A stretch of 64,000 nt of DNA, taken from the NCBI RefSeq assembly GCF_001704415.2, contig NC_030823.1, positions 77,686,458 through 77,750,457 on the forward strand, read 5' to 3'. This document shows positions 44,347 through 55,849 of this stretch, one piece after another. Both the position numbers and the translations under genes were made by a program. The DNA comes from Capra hircus. Taxonomy: Eukaryota > Chordata > Mammalia > Artiodactyla > Bovidae. Each line of letters opens with the position of its first letter. Position 1 is the stretch's first letter. The notes below the pieces were generated by a model. The model did no database searches. It saw nothing but the letters and a program-made list of their open reading frames with translations, and was not told the DNA's origin.

Positions 44347-45948
44347 GTTACTGCTGAGATCAGGTCAAAGAACCTTCACTCCTAAGCAGGATAAAATACG
44401 GCTTGAAGGTAGGCTCCTCATTCTCTCACTTTTTGGTTAAATTAAATAATAGTTATTCTGTTCTAAGCAGGCTCTGGCCCCTGAGCAGATGGCCTGGAGA
44501 GCTGTGTCTCACCTGGGTGCTGACCTCAGAAGCAGCTGATCCAATGGACACAGGAGAGGAGGAAGCAGCAGCTTAGCATCAAATCCACTACTGACCGTGA
44601 GAGCGCCGTCTCCAGTCGGACAACTTCAATATGAAAGGAGCTGCGAGAGGCTTCGGCTGGGCAGCGGCACTCAGACCCTCAGGACGCCGTTGCATGGCAT
44701 CTTGAGAGCTCTGTCAGGCTGCCTTCTTCAGGCCAGAGTTCTTCGGGCTGAAATAAGCACTTCTGTGTTGCTGCAGCAAGACTGTGGGCTTCCAGTGAGC
44801 TTGGAAATACTCAGGAGCAAGCCGCACACGTACCCCACCTCCCCCAGCCGTGTGCAAGCATGCACACACAGCTGCAAGAGGTCGCAGAGCTGCTCGGTGT
44901 GGTGGGAGAAAGATCCGCCTGGGCTGTTAGGCTTCTGAGCCTCTTGGCAGCCCTTCCATCGCACCACTGAGTGCCAGCCCTTAAGGCTCTTGACAGGGTG
45001 TCAAGGATCCGTTGACCGCCGCCCAGCACTTGTCAGAGGCGTCCGGGACACCTGACGGTCGAGGGATGGGAGCTGTCAACTCTTCCTAGCGTCTCAGTGC
45101 TGTTTCTGCATGAAGTGACACTGTCAGAAAGCAATATATTCAAACCGTGTTTGCACGATTTCCTTCAGCCAGTAATTATATTATCTATGTGAATTTTTAA
45201 GCTGAATTTTTATTCTTTTAGAAGTTATACAGAGGTTACAGAGCCACACGGTTGCCCAAGACCTGTAATAAAAAACATGGACCTCTGCCTGCAGTTTCCC
45301 ATTCTGCAGCGGCGACTAACTGCTACTCTTTTAGCTGACTGTGTTCATACTTACCATGTCTAAATGATATGCTTATCTGACTAGTTCCTAGTTCTCGGTT
45401 TGCATTCCATCTGTGGACATGCCACAGTGGAAAATGTGGACCTGGCTCCCCATAGCCCCGCTCTACTCGGTGACCCTGACTCTCCTTTCTGTGCGCTTAC
45501 CCCTTCTTTGTGGTGGAGTGCGTCCTTCAGTAGCTTCCTGAGAAAGGGTGAACCGGAGACGAAGCTGTGGCCACGCACATCTGAAAACGCCTCTGGGCTT
45601 TCCCTCGTGCTTGGTGGACGGCACTGAATTCTAGCTTGGAAATGACTTTCCCTCAGAAGTCGGAAGGCCTCTAGCCGTCATCCTCCAGCTTGTAGGGCTG
45701 CTTTTCAGAGCTGGACGTCACTGTTCCTCTTCGTCCTTTCTGTGAAGACCGCGTTGTTCTGTCTGGAAGCTTGTTCTTCACTAGTCCCAGCGTTTGCACA
45801 GGTGCGTTCTATTTATTTATTATTCTAAACCTTATTTGATTCATTTGGTTTTATTGAGGTATGGTTGACCATACCTGGGTGAGAGGCTCCTGCCGAGCCG
45901 GTGTCGAGCACCCAGGAAGCAGGCACTCCCCACCCCCTAGCCCCGCAG
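44347..45948. other. Intergenic, no gene recognised
   Basis: Moderately GC-rich unique sequence leading into the exon-like segment. Frames at 44597-44938 (plus) and 44728-45029 (minus) have no recognisable domain. Confidence 0.45.
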
Positions 45949-46092
45949 GTGCCTGAGATCAAGCACGTTTACCACCACATGCCCAACGCCACCGACGCCG
46001 AGGCCCAGGAGACCACCCGGAAGGTGCTGGCGCAGACCTACACGGACGAGGTGGTCCTGACGCCCTTCGAGATGGGGCGAGCAGTCCCAGAG
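45949..46092 (+). CDS. Exon-like coding segment A, unidentified (48 codons)
   Basis: A 144-bp segment reads cleanly in frame, starting VPEIKHVYHHMPNATDAEAQ and ending ...FEMGRAVPE. It is preceded by a pyrimidine-rich tract ending ccccgcag and followed by the donor-like GAG|GTGGGT. Codon third positions are almost all G or C, unlike the surrounding DNA, and the composition is protein-like, rich in charged residues and mixed hydrophobics. Phase is 0 at both ends. I do not recognise the protein; it could be one exon of an unannotated plus-strand gene, or a fragment of a pseudogene or duplicated segment. A Bov-tA SINE begins about 70 bp after it. Confidence 0.35.
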
Positions 46093-46163
46093 GTGGGTGG
46101 GGCCCCTGGGCGGGGGGAGGCGGACAAGCCCCCAGACTCTGCCGATCTGCTTATTCTTCAGAT

Positions 46164-46372
46164 ATGAGCTTCCCAGGTGGCTCAGTGGTAAAGAGTCCAC
46201 CTGCCAGCGCAGGAGATGTCAGTCCGACTCCTGGGTCGGGAAGCTCCCCTGGAGGAGGGCGTGGCAACCCACTCCAGTGTTCCTGCCTGGAGACTCCCAT
46301 GAGCAGAGGGGCCGGGCAGGCCACAGTCCATCGGGTCGCACAGAGGCAAACACAACTGAGCGACCAAACAAC
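46164..46372 (+). mobile_element. Bov-tA SINE
   Basis: Full head-to-body Bov-tA: gcttcccaggtggctcagtg, then gcaacccactccagtgttcc, then caaacacaactgagcgacc. Confidence 0.92.
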
Positions 46373-46682
46373 GGCAAATACAGCTGAGCTGCAGGTATTG
46401 ATGGTGTTCTTGGTGTCGAGGCGTCTCACCCACTGAGCTGGCACTTGGAGGTCCTTTCAGCCTGAAAACTCTTACCTTTTATGTCTGGGAATCTTTCTCA
46501 AATTGTTTCTTTGATCATTTCCTCTCTTTCCCCTGATGTCCCACCTCCCACCTTTGAACACTCTATTATTTAAATGTTGGATTTCCTGGATAGAATCATT
46601 AATTTCCTTGTTTCTTCTCACATTCCATCTTTTATCTATTTATTCTGCTTTCTACCCCTTCCCCCAGAGTCTCAAATGATCA
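46373..46682. other. Intergenic, no feature seen
   Basis: T-rich sequence between two SINEs with no coding signal. Confidence 0.5.
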
Positions 46683-46852
46683 ATAATCCACCTTCAATGT
46701 GGACGACCTGGGTTCAATCCCTGGGTCTGGAGGAGGGCATGGCATACCACTCCAGTATTCTTGCCTGGAGAATCCCCCCAGACAGAAGAGCCTGGCGGGC
46801 TACAGTCCATGGGGTTGCAGAGAGTCGGACACGACTGAGGGACGAAGCACAA
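46683..46852 (+). mobile_element. Bov-tA SINE, 5'-truncated
   Basis: Begins in the tRNA-like region (gggttcaatccctgggtctg) and ends gtcggacacgactgagggac. Confidence 0.9.
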
Positions 46853-46904
46853 CAATTCTGCTTTCTGGGATGTTTCCCCAACTTTATCTTCTTACCTCTT
46901 ACTG

Positions 46905-47062
46905 AGTTTGTTTGTTTGGTTAAATATTCACTTATTTGGCTGCTCCAGGCCTTGGCTGCAGCACGTGACATGCGGGGTCTCGTTCCCTAACCAGAGACTG
47001 AACCCAGGACCCTGCATTGGGAGCTCGGGGTCGTAGCCACTGGCCCACTAGGGAAGTCTCTG
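46905..47062 (-). mobile_element. CHR-type SINE (inverted)
   Basis: Inverted CHR with ttccctaaccagagactgaac and the closing cccactagggaagtctc. Confidence 0.75.
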
Positions 47063-48069
47063 ACCTTATATTGAGGTTTTAATTTGTCATGCCATACTGT
47101 TTTTTAATTTTCAAAAACTCTTATTCTCTTCCCTGGATTTCTCTTGTCCTTTAGCAGTATCTTATTCCCATTTCATGGATACCAGTGATGTTAATTTTAC
47201 AGTTTGGGGGTGTCTTTTTTTTTTAGTTTTCTCTTACATATATTTAAGAGTGGGACACAATAAAAGTTGGCTGGAAGCTCTGTACCTGGGGATGAGGGCT
47301 TATCAACTGTGGGCTTCTCCAAATGGTGATCTGGCTAGAGTGTTTTACTGGTTTAGTGTTAAATCATGAGCTTTTTGCTAGGTCGCTAAAAATTCCTCAA
47401 AATAGCTACGTTTAGGACAGCAGCATAGGATATAGTGTTATCTATCTCACTATTTCTCTAAGTTACGCGTTTTACTTTAGCACACTTTTGTGTTTATTTT
47501 TGTTGGCATTCTGATTATTTTCAGGTAATGAAAATAATTATCTGACTGTGAGGGGTAAATTCCTAGAAGGCAGGATCTGACGAGTTGGCTAGAGGGTTTG
47601 TTTTGAGGCAGATTCCTGGAAAGCAGATTGTCAGTATTCTTCAGGAGCCTTGCGGTTCCTATTCCCTGCCCCACTGACCCACGGAGTTTCTAGTTCACAG
47701 AGTCAGGTTTGGCTTCAGAGTCGTCACGAACAGGTTACCTAAGCTTTTGGGCTCAGTTCAGTGCCTGCCTGTCAGCAAACACTCAGTAGATAGGGGCTCT
47801 TGTTACTGACTCACCGCTCTGCTCCAGCGTCAAACAGTTAATGAAAATTCGATGAGGTTTGCAGTCTTTAATTTCTGTTTCTTTGGTTAAGAATGAGGTC
47901 TAGTCTTTTCCTACCTGTGTTGGACACTGGAATTTCTTCTCTTGTGAATTTTCTCTTCAGGACCTTTATAAATATTTCCTTTGAGGCACTTGACGGCTTA
48001 TTGATTTGTTAGAGCTCTTTGTGTATAAGTAACCTTAATATCATTGTCCATCCAGCTTATTATTTTAGA

Positions 48070-48200
48070 AGTCAGATTTTTAAAAATATTTTAAATATTA
48101 TATTCTACATTATATCTGATATGATAAAATATATTTATTATATTATTAATATAAAATATTTATATTAGATTAGAACATATTTTAAATATATTTTTTAAAG
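48070..48200. repeat. AT-rich low-complexity block
   Basis: Nearly pure A/T with repeated tattat and aaatat words. Confidence 0.8.
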
Positions 48201-49204
48201 TGACTTTTTTTCCACCCTTGTTAAACAAGGGATACATGCTTATTTTAGACTGTCTGTCAAGTGACCCACAAATTAGAAATTAGAAAAAAAAACCTTAAGT
48301 CATTTGTACTTTTGCCACCTAGGGACAGCCACTGCTGTTAGTTTGGTATGTAGCTTTCTAGTCTTTTTATCACAACTAAACATGTACATATATTATGTTT
48401 AAAAGGGAAGGAGGGCTATTTCTGTACTTTCCGCTTTTTTCACATAATAACATATCTCAAACACAATTGCATTGTGGTTCCATTTCAGTTAAATTGTTTT
48501 CCTTTCAGAGTGTTGTGTACGTTGTACAAATGCATTAGTCAGCCTCTTTTTAATAGCTTGGAAAAATTTAGGGAAAAACCATCAAGAATGAACTTAAACA
48601 CACTTATAAGGAAACAAGGAAATAAACTGATTTTGAAACCAGGAACCTTTATTAGACAACCACCAACTTTCACAATGTTACTTGCTGAGAAACATCACAT
48701 AAGCAGATCTTCAGAGAACGTGAGTTTCTACCCAAAATGATAAACCATACATTTCAGTATCTGTTTGAAGAAATGCAGAATGTGATTTTGACAAGACTGT
48801 GAATTGGACTCTGGACAGCGCTCATCAGCATCCATGACAAAAGTAGAATGAACGTTGCCCTCGGTGGAGTGGGGCCTTACATAGAGGGAAGTTGGCCTCT
48901 GTTGACCCCAAGGAGCACACAGCATCCAGCCCTGGCGCCCACAGTGGGGCGAGGGGACCCAAGTCCAAGTGTGACCCAGGCTGTTCTGAACGTGACCACA
49001 GCTCCTGGAGTGAAACATTCAGGAATTTGGAAGCCAGAATTTTAAAGCTGTTGTCTTTTCCTATTTTAACATTTTTTTAAAATCTTGTTTTGGTTTCATC
49101 TGATTTGGTTCTATAAAGTGATCATTTCAGCCCGTCCCCAGGAGCTGAGGAAACAGAAGCAGCCTTAGCGTGTACGCAGTGCCCGTGGTGTCTACTAGAC
49201 AGGC

Positions 49205-49345
49205 GATGTGCTTCAGCGCCCTTGCTCTCCAGCTCACCCTGTAACAGGAAAGCGGAGAGACGCAGAGATGTCCACCCACTCGCCCAGCGTCATAGGTCAG
49301 TAGGTAACAGAGCCCGGAATTCAAGCCCAGGTCCAAGTGCTCGGC
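49205..49345 (+). mobile_element. MIR-like remnant
   Basis: The phrases actcgcccagcgtcatagg and cccggaattcaagcccaggt match the MIR core. Confidence 0.55.
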
Positions 49346-50640
49346 CCTTCTCACGGAATAAGAGGCAAGGCTGGCTCGGTGCTCTATTAACCCTGCTAAC
49401 CGCTGTGGTACCTTTAAAAGAGGAGAGCACACACGAGACACTCTGAGAACTGGACTCGGGGAGGGCCCAGTGACCCCACCGTGGACATCATGTCCACGAC
49501 GCCCCGATTTCTGCCTTATCCCGTGAGTCTCTCCCTCCACAACTGAACATAAGCTCTGATTTTTGTTTATAAAATCTGATCACCACAGGTATAGGGTATC
49601 CAGGGTAACAGACCTAATGATAATGACTCCTTCCTCTGGCTCAGACCAGCGCATGAGGGGCAGAGGGCAGGAACCCTGAGCACGAGGACTCCCCTTCGCT
49701 GCTGTGGATAAAGCACAGACGTGCAGAAATGACTGATTCCTGGTCAGCAGTTCCCATCAAGGGGAAAACCCATTTGGAAGCTTCACATGGAAGACGGACA
49801 ACGCTGAGACTTGAGAGAATGGAAAGAACTGTCCCTTAAGTAAAAAGGAGTTCTCCAAGTCTCCCTCCCCTTGCTGCTCAGCCAGTCCAGCACCTTGACA
49901 TCCCGACAGTTTGCGGAGAGATCCAAACAGAGAGGCGGCCCCGACTCCCCTTCCGGAGACGGGGTGCCAACACGTGCCAGCTGTGTGCCCGACTCACGGC
50001 CAGGCGCTGGGGCGCAGCAGTGGTGAAACTCAGTCCTTCCCGGAGGAGTTAACTCTCTGGGAGGGAGACGGAAAGGTAAACAGCAAAGTGCCCAAGTCGT
50101 CTGGGGAGTTACTCGTTACCCTACAACACCAGGACGAGCCAGGCAGCATTTACCAGACAGGAAGCCAGGCGGTACGCTAAGTGTCATCTGTAACTTTCAA
50201 AGGGTGAACAGGAGTTTCCCAGAGAGCTGCCATCTCAATACAAACCTGCTTCTTCAAGACTGGCCTTTGGGAAGAGAATTCTCTAATAGAGATGACATCA
50301 CCGGTGTCCTGATGTGGACCTTACCGTTCGAAGAGCATCAGGGAGGGAGCTCCTGCCCAGTTTGCAGAATGGGCACCTGGTGGGCAGGTCTGTGTCTTGT
50401 CCCTTCTCATCTCCCTGCCTGTTGAACACTGTTCAATACGGGTGTGATGGATCGGTGAATGGATAATTGAGGAAATCAACAAATCAGTAAATTAATCCTG
50501 TATGATTCTTCATTGGAAGTGAAACTTCTAAGCAAGACCAAATAAAGGCTTTCTCATTATAGAGGAGACTAGAAGGGAAACAGATTAAAAACAATCAATA
50601 AATAGTCTTGCTTTAAAAATGAGCCTCCCTTCAGGAGTTT

Positions 50641-50850
50641 GGTTTCCCTGGTGGCTCAGTGGTAGAGAGCCTGCCTACAACACAGGAGATGCAGGTTCAG
50701 TCCTCGGGTCGGGACACTCCCCTGGAGGAGGGAACAGCAGCCCACTCCAGTGTTCTTGCCTGGGAAATCCCATGGACAGAGGAGCCTGAAGGCCTACAGT
50801 CCATGGAGTCGCTGAAGAGTCAAACAAGACTTACCAGCTGAACAACAGCA
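50641..50850 (+). mobile_element. Bov-tA SINE
   Basis: Head tttccctggtggctcagtgg, body cagcccactccagtgttctt, ending with an AC/CA-rich tail. Confidence 0.92.
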
Positions 50851-51577
50851 ATCCCGTCCTAGCCAATGGGGCACTATTTCGGCATCTTAATTCACTCCTT
50901 CTTCATTTGACTCCTTGCCTTTCAGATTTTTGCATCTAAGAAAGGGGGCCCAGAGAGAGATGAGAAATTATGTCTGGTACCTACCTAAGGCCTTCTACAC
51001 CGTTTCCTGAGGAATCACAGCCTTTTCTTGACGGGAGAGGATGAGGAAGAGCTTAGACTTCCATGGGATAGGAATAAAGGGATCGGTAAGGTTTTGTAAT
51101 GGAGCCAGACTCAGGCATGGAACAGAAGAGGAGTATGGGTTAAAATTAACACAAGGCCTCAACCTTAAGGGGTGAGAATGTCTCTTGCACAGAATACTTG
51201 GTCAAAATGGCCATCTTTAAATAGCTGTGATAAAATAACCTTATTCATAGCATTTGAAGTGTTAAAAGCCTGATTGTAACTGGCGTAGACACCAGTGATT
51301 CACAGAAAAGTGTCCTTGCTAACAGAAGATGCTACAATCGATGCGGGGCCTGCTGAGTGATTCTGATGGGTCATCAGGGGGAGGCAATTGAATCGTCATT
51401 GCCAATTTCAGGCAGCACTGCCTGTCTGTTACTAGCAAAACTTTCCTTTATTGAGGCAAATCCTGCAAGTGGAAAGACATGAGGTTGTTCAGCAAGATAT
51501 ATTCCTATTCCTTTTGGAGCCCCTCGCTGTGGGCCACAGGCTGCTCCGACTAAGAACCATGCCATTATCGTAGCGGT
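50851..51577. other. Intergenic, no feature seen
   Basis: Unique-looking sequence; no gene or repeat recognised. Confidence 0.5.
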
Positions 51578-51830
51578 GGTTGTGCTGTTTTTATTTTATT
51601 GGCATATAGCTGATTTACCATGCTGTGTTAGTTTCAAGAGTACAGGATAGTGACCCAGTTATCCACATACAAATGTTCATTCCTTTTCGGATTCTTTTCC
51701 CGTACAGGTTATTGCAGAGTATTGAGCCGAATTCCCTATGCTCCACAGTAGGTCCTCCTTGGTTATCTATCTTATGTATAGAAGTGTGTGTATATTAATC
51801 CCAAGCTCCTAGTTTATCCCTCCCCATGAG
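51578..51830 (-). mobile_element. L1 3' UTR fragment (inverted)
   Basis: Reverse complement of artiodactyl L1 3' sequence: ttggcatatagctgatttac, ttattgcagagtattgagcc and gtaggtcctccttggttat. Confidence 0.8.
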
Positions 51831-51844
51831 ATTGTAGTTCAAAG

Positions 51845-52366
51845 CAACTGATAAGACAGAGATGACAGCTATAAGCAACCTAGACAGCATATTAAAAAGC
51901 AGAGACATTACTGACAAAGATTCTAGTCAAAGTTCTGGTTTTTCCAGTAGTCATGTATGGACGTGAGAGCTGGACCATAAAGAAAGCGGAGCACTGAAGA
52001 ATTGTGCTTTTGAACCGTGATATTGGAGAAGACCCTTGAGAGTCCCTTGGGCTGCAAGAAGATCCAACCAGTCAATCCTAAAAGTCAGTCCTGGATATTC
52101 ATTGGAAGGACTGATGCTGAAGCTCCATTACTTGGGCCACCTGATATGAAGAACTGACTCACTGGAAAAGACCTTGATGCTGGGAAAGATTGAAGACAGG
52201 AGGAGAAGGGGGCAACAGAGGATGAGATGGTTGGATGGCATCACCAACTCAATGGACATGGGTTTGTGTGGACTCCCGGAGTTGGTGATGGACAGGGAGG
52301 CCTGGCGTGCTGCAGTCCATGGGGTCTCAGGGAGTCGGACACAACTGAGCGACTGAACTGACGTGA
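51845..52366 (+). mobile_element. BovB LINE 3' end
   Basis: Enters BovB at about 51860-51880 and runs through the reverse-transcriptase C terminus to ggacacaactgagcgactg. Several indels disrupt the frame. Confidence 0.9.
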
Positions 52367-52758
52367 CTGAAGACAGAAATTGAGAAGTGAGTGGATTGTG
52401 GGGCCACTGAGGATATGCCTTTATGGGCAGAAGGGGGCTTGGCTTGGGATCAGCCCCCCAGCGCCGTGACTTCCCGGAGGGTAAACTCTGAGAGCAGTGG
52501 GAAGCTCGCTGCACTTGCTGCCGCGCGCAGCCAGCGCTGGTGAACAGGGGGGCGCCGGGCTGCATGCTGCCTCGGCGCAAATCCCGCTGCCTTGCCCTAG
52601 TTTGGCTCTTTGGGGCAACACAGAAGGACTCCATCCTGCTTTCAAAAGCAGAAGATATTTGAGGACACCAACACGCGTCCTCTTGCATCATCCCTTCTGT
52701 GCCAGTTGCTGGGGTTTTCTCGACACTGACCTGTGATCTTTGTCCTCTGTGTGAGCAG
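52367..52758. other. Unique DNA upstream of exon-like segment B
   Basis: Moderately GC-rich sequence. Opposing open frames at 52421-52736 have no recognised domain. It ends in a pyrimidine-rich stretch (ctttgtcctctgtgtgagcag). Confidence 0.45.
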
Positions 52759-52837
52759 CCCCTGGATTGTAAGGCCTCAGTCGACCACGCACAACTGGAG
52801 CTGACCTACGAGTGTCTGGACAAGCTCAACGCCAACG
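52759..52837 (+). CDS. Exon-like coding segment B, unidentified
   Basis: Follows an acceptor-like sequence ending gtgagcag at 52758. In the frame starting at 52759 it reads PLDCKASVDHAQLELTYECL and on to DKLNAN, with GC-rich third positions and amphipathic helix-like spacing. The 3' boundary is uncertain: the first GT, at 52838, is a weak donor, and the frame closes with TAA at 52861. Its start phase (0) is compatible with joining segment A. No product is recognised. It could be a real exon, a terminal exon ending at 52863, or a decayed fragment. Confidence 0.28.
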
Positions 52838-53151
52838 GTCGGCATGCTGTAATTCAACGCTAACGTCTCCTACAAGTGTGTTAGAATTCAGCACCGCAGC
52901 ACCCCACAGGGTTCCTGGGTTTGGGTGAGACGCATGAAGTGACTGAAAACCCCGTATCTTATTCACATAAACCATCCAATTGCCTCTCCTCTCTTGTGCT
53001 TTATTTGGAGGATTTGAAATCAGAGTTTTATCTTCTTTGTTTTTGTTATTTAGACCGGCTTTTTATGATTAAAAGAGCAGTCTATTGCATTTTAAAAAAT
53101 GTTTCTTCATTGTAAAAAAAAAAAAAAAATCTGGTGGGAAAAATACCCAGG
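52838..53151. other. Intergenic, with A17 run
   Basis: AT-rich sequence with a poly-A run near 53115-53131 just before a Bov-tA SINE. Confidence 0.5.
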
Positions 53152-53343
53152 GGCGTCCCTGGTGGCTCAGTGGCAAACTGCAATGCAGGAGACATGGCTT
53201 TGATCCCCTGGTCAAGAAGATCCCTGGAGGAGAAAGTGGCAGCTTACACCAGTATTCTTGCCTGGAAAATCCCGTGGACAGAGGAGCCTGAGGGCTACAG
53301 GCCATCGATCGAAAAGAATCAGACACAATTTAGCGGCTAAACA
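53152..53343 (+). mobile_element. Bov-tA SINE
   Basis: Head cgtccctggtggctcagtgg, body caccagtattcttgcctgg, ending agacacaatttagcggct. Confidence 0.9.
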
Positions 53344-53591
53344 AGAAAAGTACAATGAGGAAAGTAAAAATCACCCCAAATTCTTCTCCCTAGGAGTAAT
53401 CACATTTAAAAATGCCTACGAATCTGTGTCTATAATAGTATGAAAGAAAACAAACATGATTTATTAGAGACTTTACATTGGTATGGATAATTACGTTTTG
53501 TCATTTTTAAGTACGGAGAGAGGTCGATGGCATAAAACATAAAAACGTCAGTTGCCAAACTGTATAATCTCACTTCTGTTGGTAAAAAAAA
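53344..53591. other. Intergenic, no feature seen
   Basis: AT-rich, no coding or repeat signal. Confidence 0.5.
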
Positions 53592-53700
53592 AGGAACCTA
53601 GTGGTTAGGATGTGGCGCTTTCTCTGCCATGGCCCCGGGTCAGCCCGCAGTCAGGGAACTGAGATCCCACAAGCCACACTACGTGGCCCCCAAAAAAGGA
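53592..53700 (+). mobile_element. CHR-type SINE fragment
   Basis: Sense CHR: ctagtggttaggatgtggcg, agtcagggaactgagatccc and an A-rich end. Confidence 0.75.
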
Positions 53701-53825
53701 AACTCCATGCCTATTGATATGAACGTACACATTTAAGAGATAGGACCACACTGTTTTCCGTTTTGTAGCATGCTGTTTTCTCTTACCGTCTGTATTTTTG
53801 AAGGGAATAAATCAGAACTGCAGCA

Positions 53826-53998
53826 TGAATTCCCAGGTGGCGCTGGTGGGAAAGAACCTGCCCACCAGTGCAGGCGGAGAAGGCAGCGGCCGCCCACCCC
53901 AGTGCTCCTGCCTGGAAAACCCCACGAACCCGGCGGGCTGCAGCCCATGGCGCCCCTGGGAGTCGGACCCGACTGAGCAACTTAGCAGCAGCAGCAGC
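53826..53998 (+). mobile_element. Bov-tA/BOV-A-like SINE, recombined head
   Basis: Begins as a Bov-tA head (attcccaggtggcgctggtg) but skips the B-box part to the Bov-A body (agaaggcagcggccgcccac) and ends in a (CAG)n tail. Confidence 0.75.
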
Positions 53999-54176
53999 AG
54001 CCAGTGCCGGAGACATGAGAGACACGGGTTCGATCCCTGGGTCGGGAATATCCCCTGGAGGAGGGCATGGCAACCCACCCCAGTATTCTGGCCTGGAAAA
54101 TTCCACAGAGGAGCCTGACGGGCTACAGTCCGTGGGGTCACAAAGAGTCGGACACGACTGACGTGACTTAGCACGC
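53999..54176 (+). mobile_element. Bov-tA SINE, missing 5' head
   Basis: Resumes within a tRNA-like head (acgggttcgatccctgggtc) and continues to a complete Bov-A end, acgactgacgtgacttagc. Confidence 0.88.
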
Positions 54177-54177
54177 A

Positions 54178-54296
54178 CGTGCTGGCGACCCAGTGGTTAA
54201 GGCTCCATGCTTCCACTGCAGGGGCGCAGGTTTGACCGCTGGTCAGGGAACTAGGATCCCGCATGCCACGTGGCTCGGCCAAACACAAATACTAGA
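54178..54296 (+). mobile_element. CHR-type SINE
   Basis: Sense CHR: acccagtggttaaggctcc, ctggtcagggaactaggatcc. It joins directly to the Bov-tA on its left, making a three-SINE compound. Confidence 0.82.
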
Positions 54297-55334
54297 AAGA
54301 GGTTGATTGGGGGAGGGGCCAACGCCTGAGATGAGGGCTGTGTGCGGGATTCAGAGGCAGAGAGGCGGAGCTTCGAGGTGGCAGAGATGGACCTGCGTGG
54401 CCTCCAGTGTGACAGCGGCGACAGAAAGTGCCCAGAGCAGGCCAGCCGGTGAGCATGCAGGCCGGGCGTCTAAAGACAGCGCTGCAGCAGGAAGCCTGGG
54501 CTCCGAGCAGGCGACGCTGGCAGGCGAGGCACCATCCTGGGACGCCTCTCCTGTGCCCCTTCTAAGCAGAAGAATGTGCCAAGGAGAAGACTGATCTGCG
54601 GCTCTCTGCCCAGAACAAGATGACCTTTGGCCTTCCCTCCCCTTGCACTGTAGTTATTTTTGAGGGAGGCAATGTAACAATATTTGAATGTCACACATCA
54701 CACAAGATAACGTGAAGCCATGCCGATGATGATGACTCACCCAGAGCTTGTGTCAGACTGTCCCTTGAATACCCGTCTTCAAAATAATAATTATTATTAT
54801 TATTTTAGTTGCAGTGTCTGTTTTACTTACTTTAAGAAAATCAGGACAGACACCACTTTATTCGTTTTAATTTATGCCATCTTAGCTCATCGTGGTACTT
54901 GGGGCCACATCGAGTGTGATGCTTCAGGTTCGTTCTGCGTGGTGAACAGTTGTTCTGGTGACTAAAATCACTCTGTTTCATCTTAATTCTCGGCATTGAG
55001 CAGTCCTGTCATCCAAACACCCTGGCGCACTCTCACCAGAGGATATCTAAGCCGTCAGGGCTTGTGAAACAACACCATTTTGGACTGCCAAGGTGCAAGA
55101 ATTTATGCTTGATCATAAAAAAAATTGTATTTTTAGGATCCTGCCAGAAAGCGTAATGTGAACTCTCTGGTACTCCATTCATATCAGAGCTCACTTACGA
55201 GAAATAACATTAATGGATGATTTTCAGAAAGATATGCAGCATGTCTTTTTCTAGATATTCTTGACTTCTCTGGGACAAGTCAGACCATCAGAGGGCCATA
55301 TACTTGATTGTAATGTTTTAAATTCTCCTAGGAT
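54297..55334. other. Intergenic, with a short (ATT)n run
   Basis: Unique sequence. An (AAT/ATT)n microsatellite lies at about 54783-54805. No gene supported. Confidence 0.5.
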
Positions 55335-55658
55335 TGTTTTTGTTTTGGTAACATCTTTATTGAGATATAAATGTTAACTCAAAGTGTCCAATTCAATGGT
55401 TTTTGGTTTGTAGAACACTCAGAGTTGTATTCTCATCAATACCATCAATTTCAGAATGTTTAAGTCGCCTAACCAAAAAATATAAAAGCCACTCTTTAAT
55501 TACCCCTCTTCTTTGTCTCTCTCCCCCTGTTCTAAGCAACCACTAATCTGCTTTTTGTCTCTACAGATTCATCTGTTCTGAACATTTCCTATAAATGGAA
55601 TTATGTAATATATGGTCTTTTGATTTGCCTCTTTCACCACTTAACATGAGCACCATGT

Positions 55659-55670
55659 ATCCTCTGAAAT
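55659..55670. repeat. Target-site duplication, left copy
   Basis: The 12-mer atcctctgaaat is repeated perfectly at 55802-55813 on the other side of the BOV-A insertion. Confidence 0.9.
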
Positions 55671-55801
55671 CCGAGAAGGCAATGGCAACCCACTACGCTT
55701 GCCTGGAAAATCCCATGGACGGAGGAGCCTGCTAGGCTGCAGTCCATGGGGGTGCACAGAGTCGGACACGACTGAGGCGACTTAGCAGCAGCAGCAGCAG
55801 C
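55671..55801 (+). mobile_element. BOV-A SINE with perfect target-site duplication
   Basis: Bov-A body (gcaatggcaacccactacg) ending agtcggacacgactgaggcg and a (CAG)n tail, bounded by identical 12-bp duplications. It appears young. Confidence 0.93.
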
Positions 55802-55813
55802 ATCCTCTGAAAT
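55802..55813. repeat. Target-site duplication, right copy
   Basis: Identical to 55659-55670. Confidence 0.9.
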
Positions 55814-55849
55814 GGGAGCATCTCACCTTGGTAGGAGTCCTCCCCAAGT

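Larger units (their letters stand above)
47063..50640. other. Intergenic, old repeats and AT-rich tract
   Basis: Probable ancient L1-like sequence at about 47870-48480, interrupted by an AT-rich low-complexity block at 48070-48200. A MIR-like remnant lies at 49205-49345. No gene supported. Confidence 0.45.
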
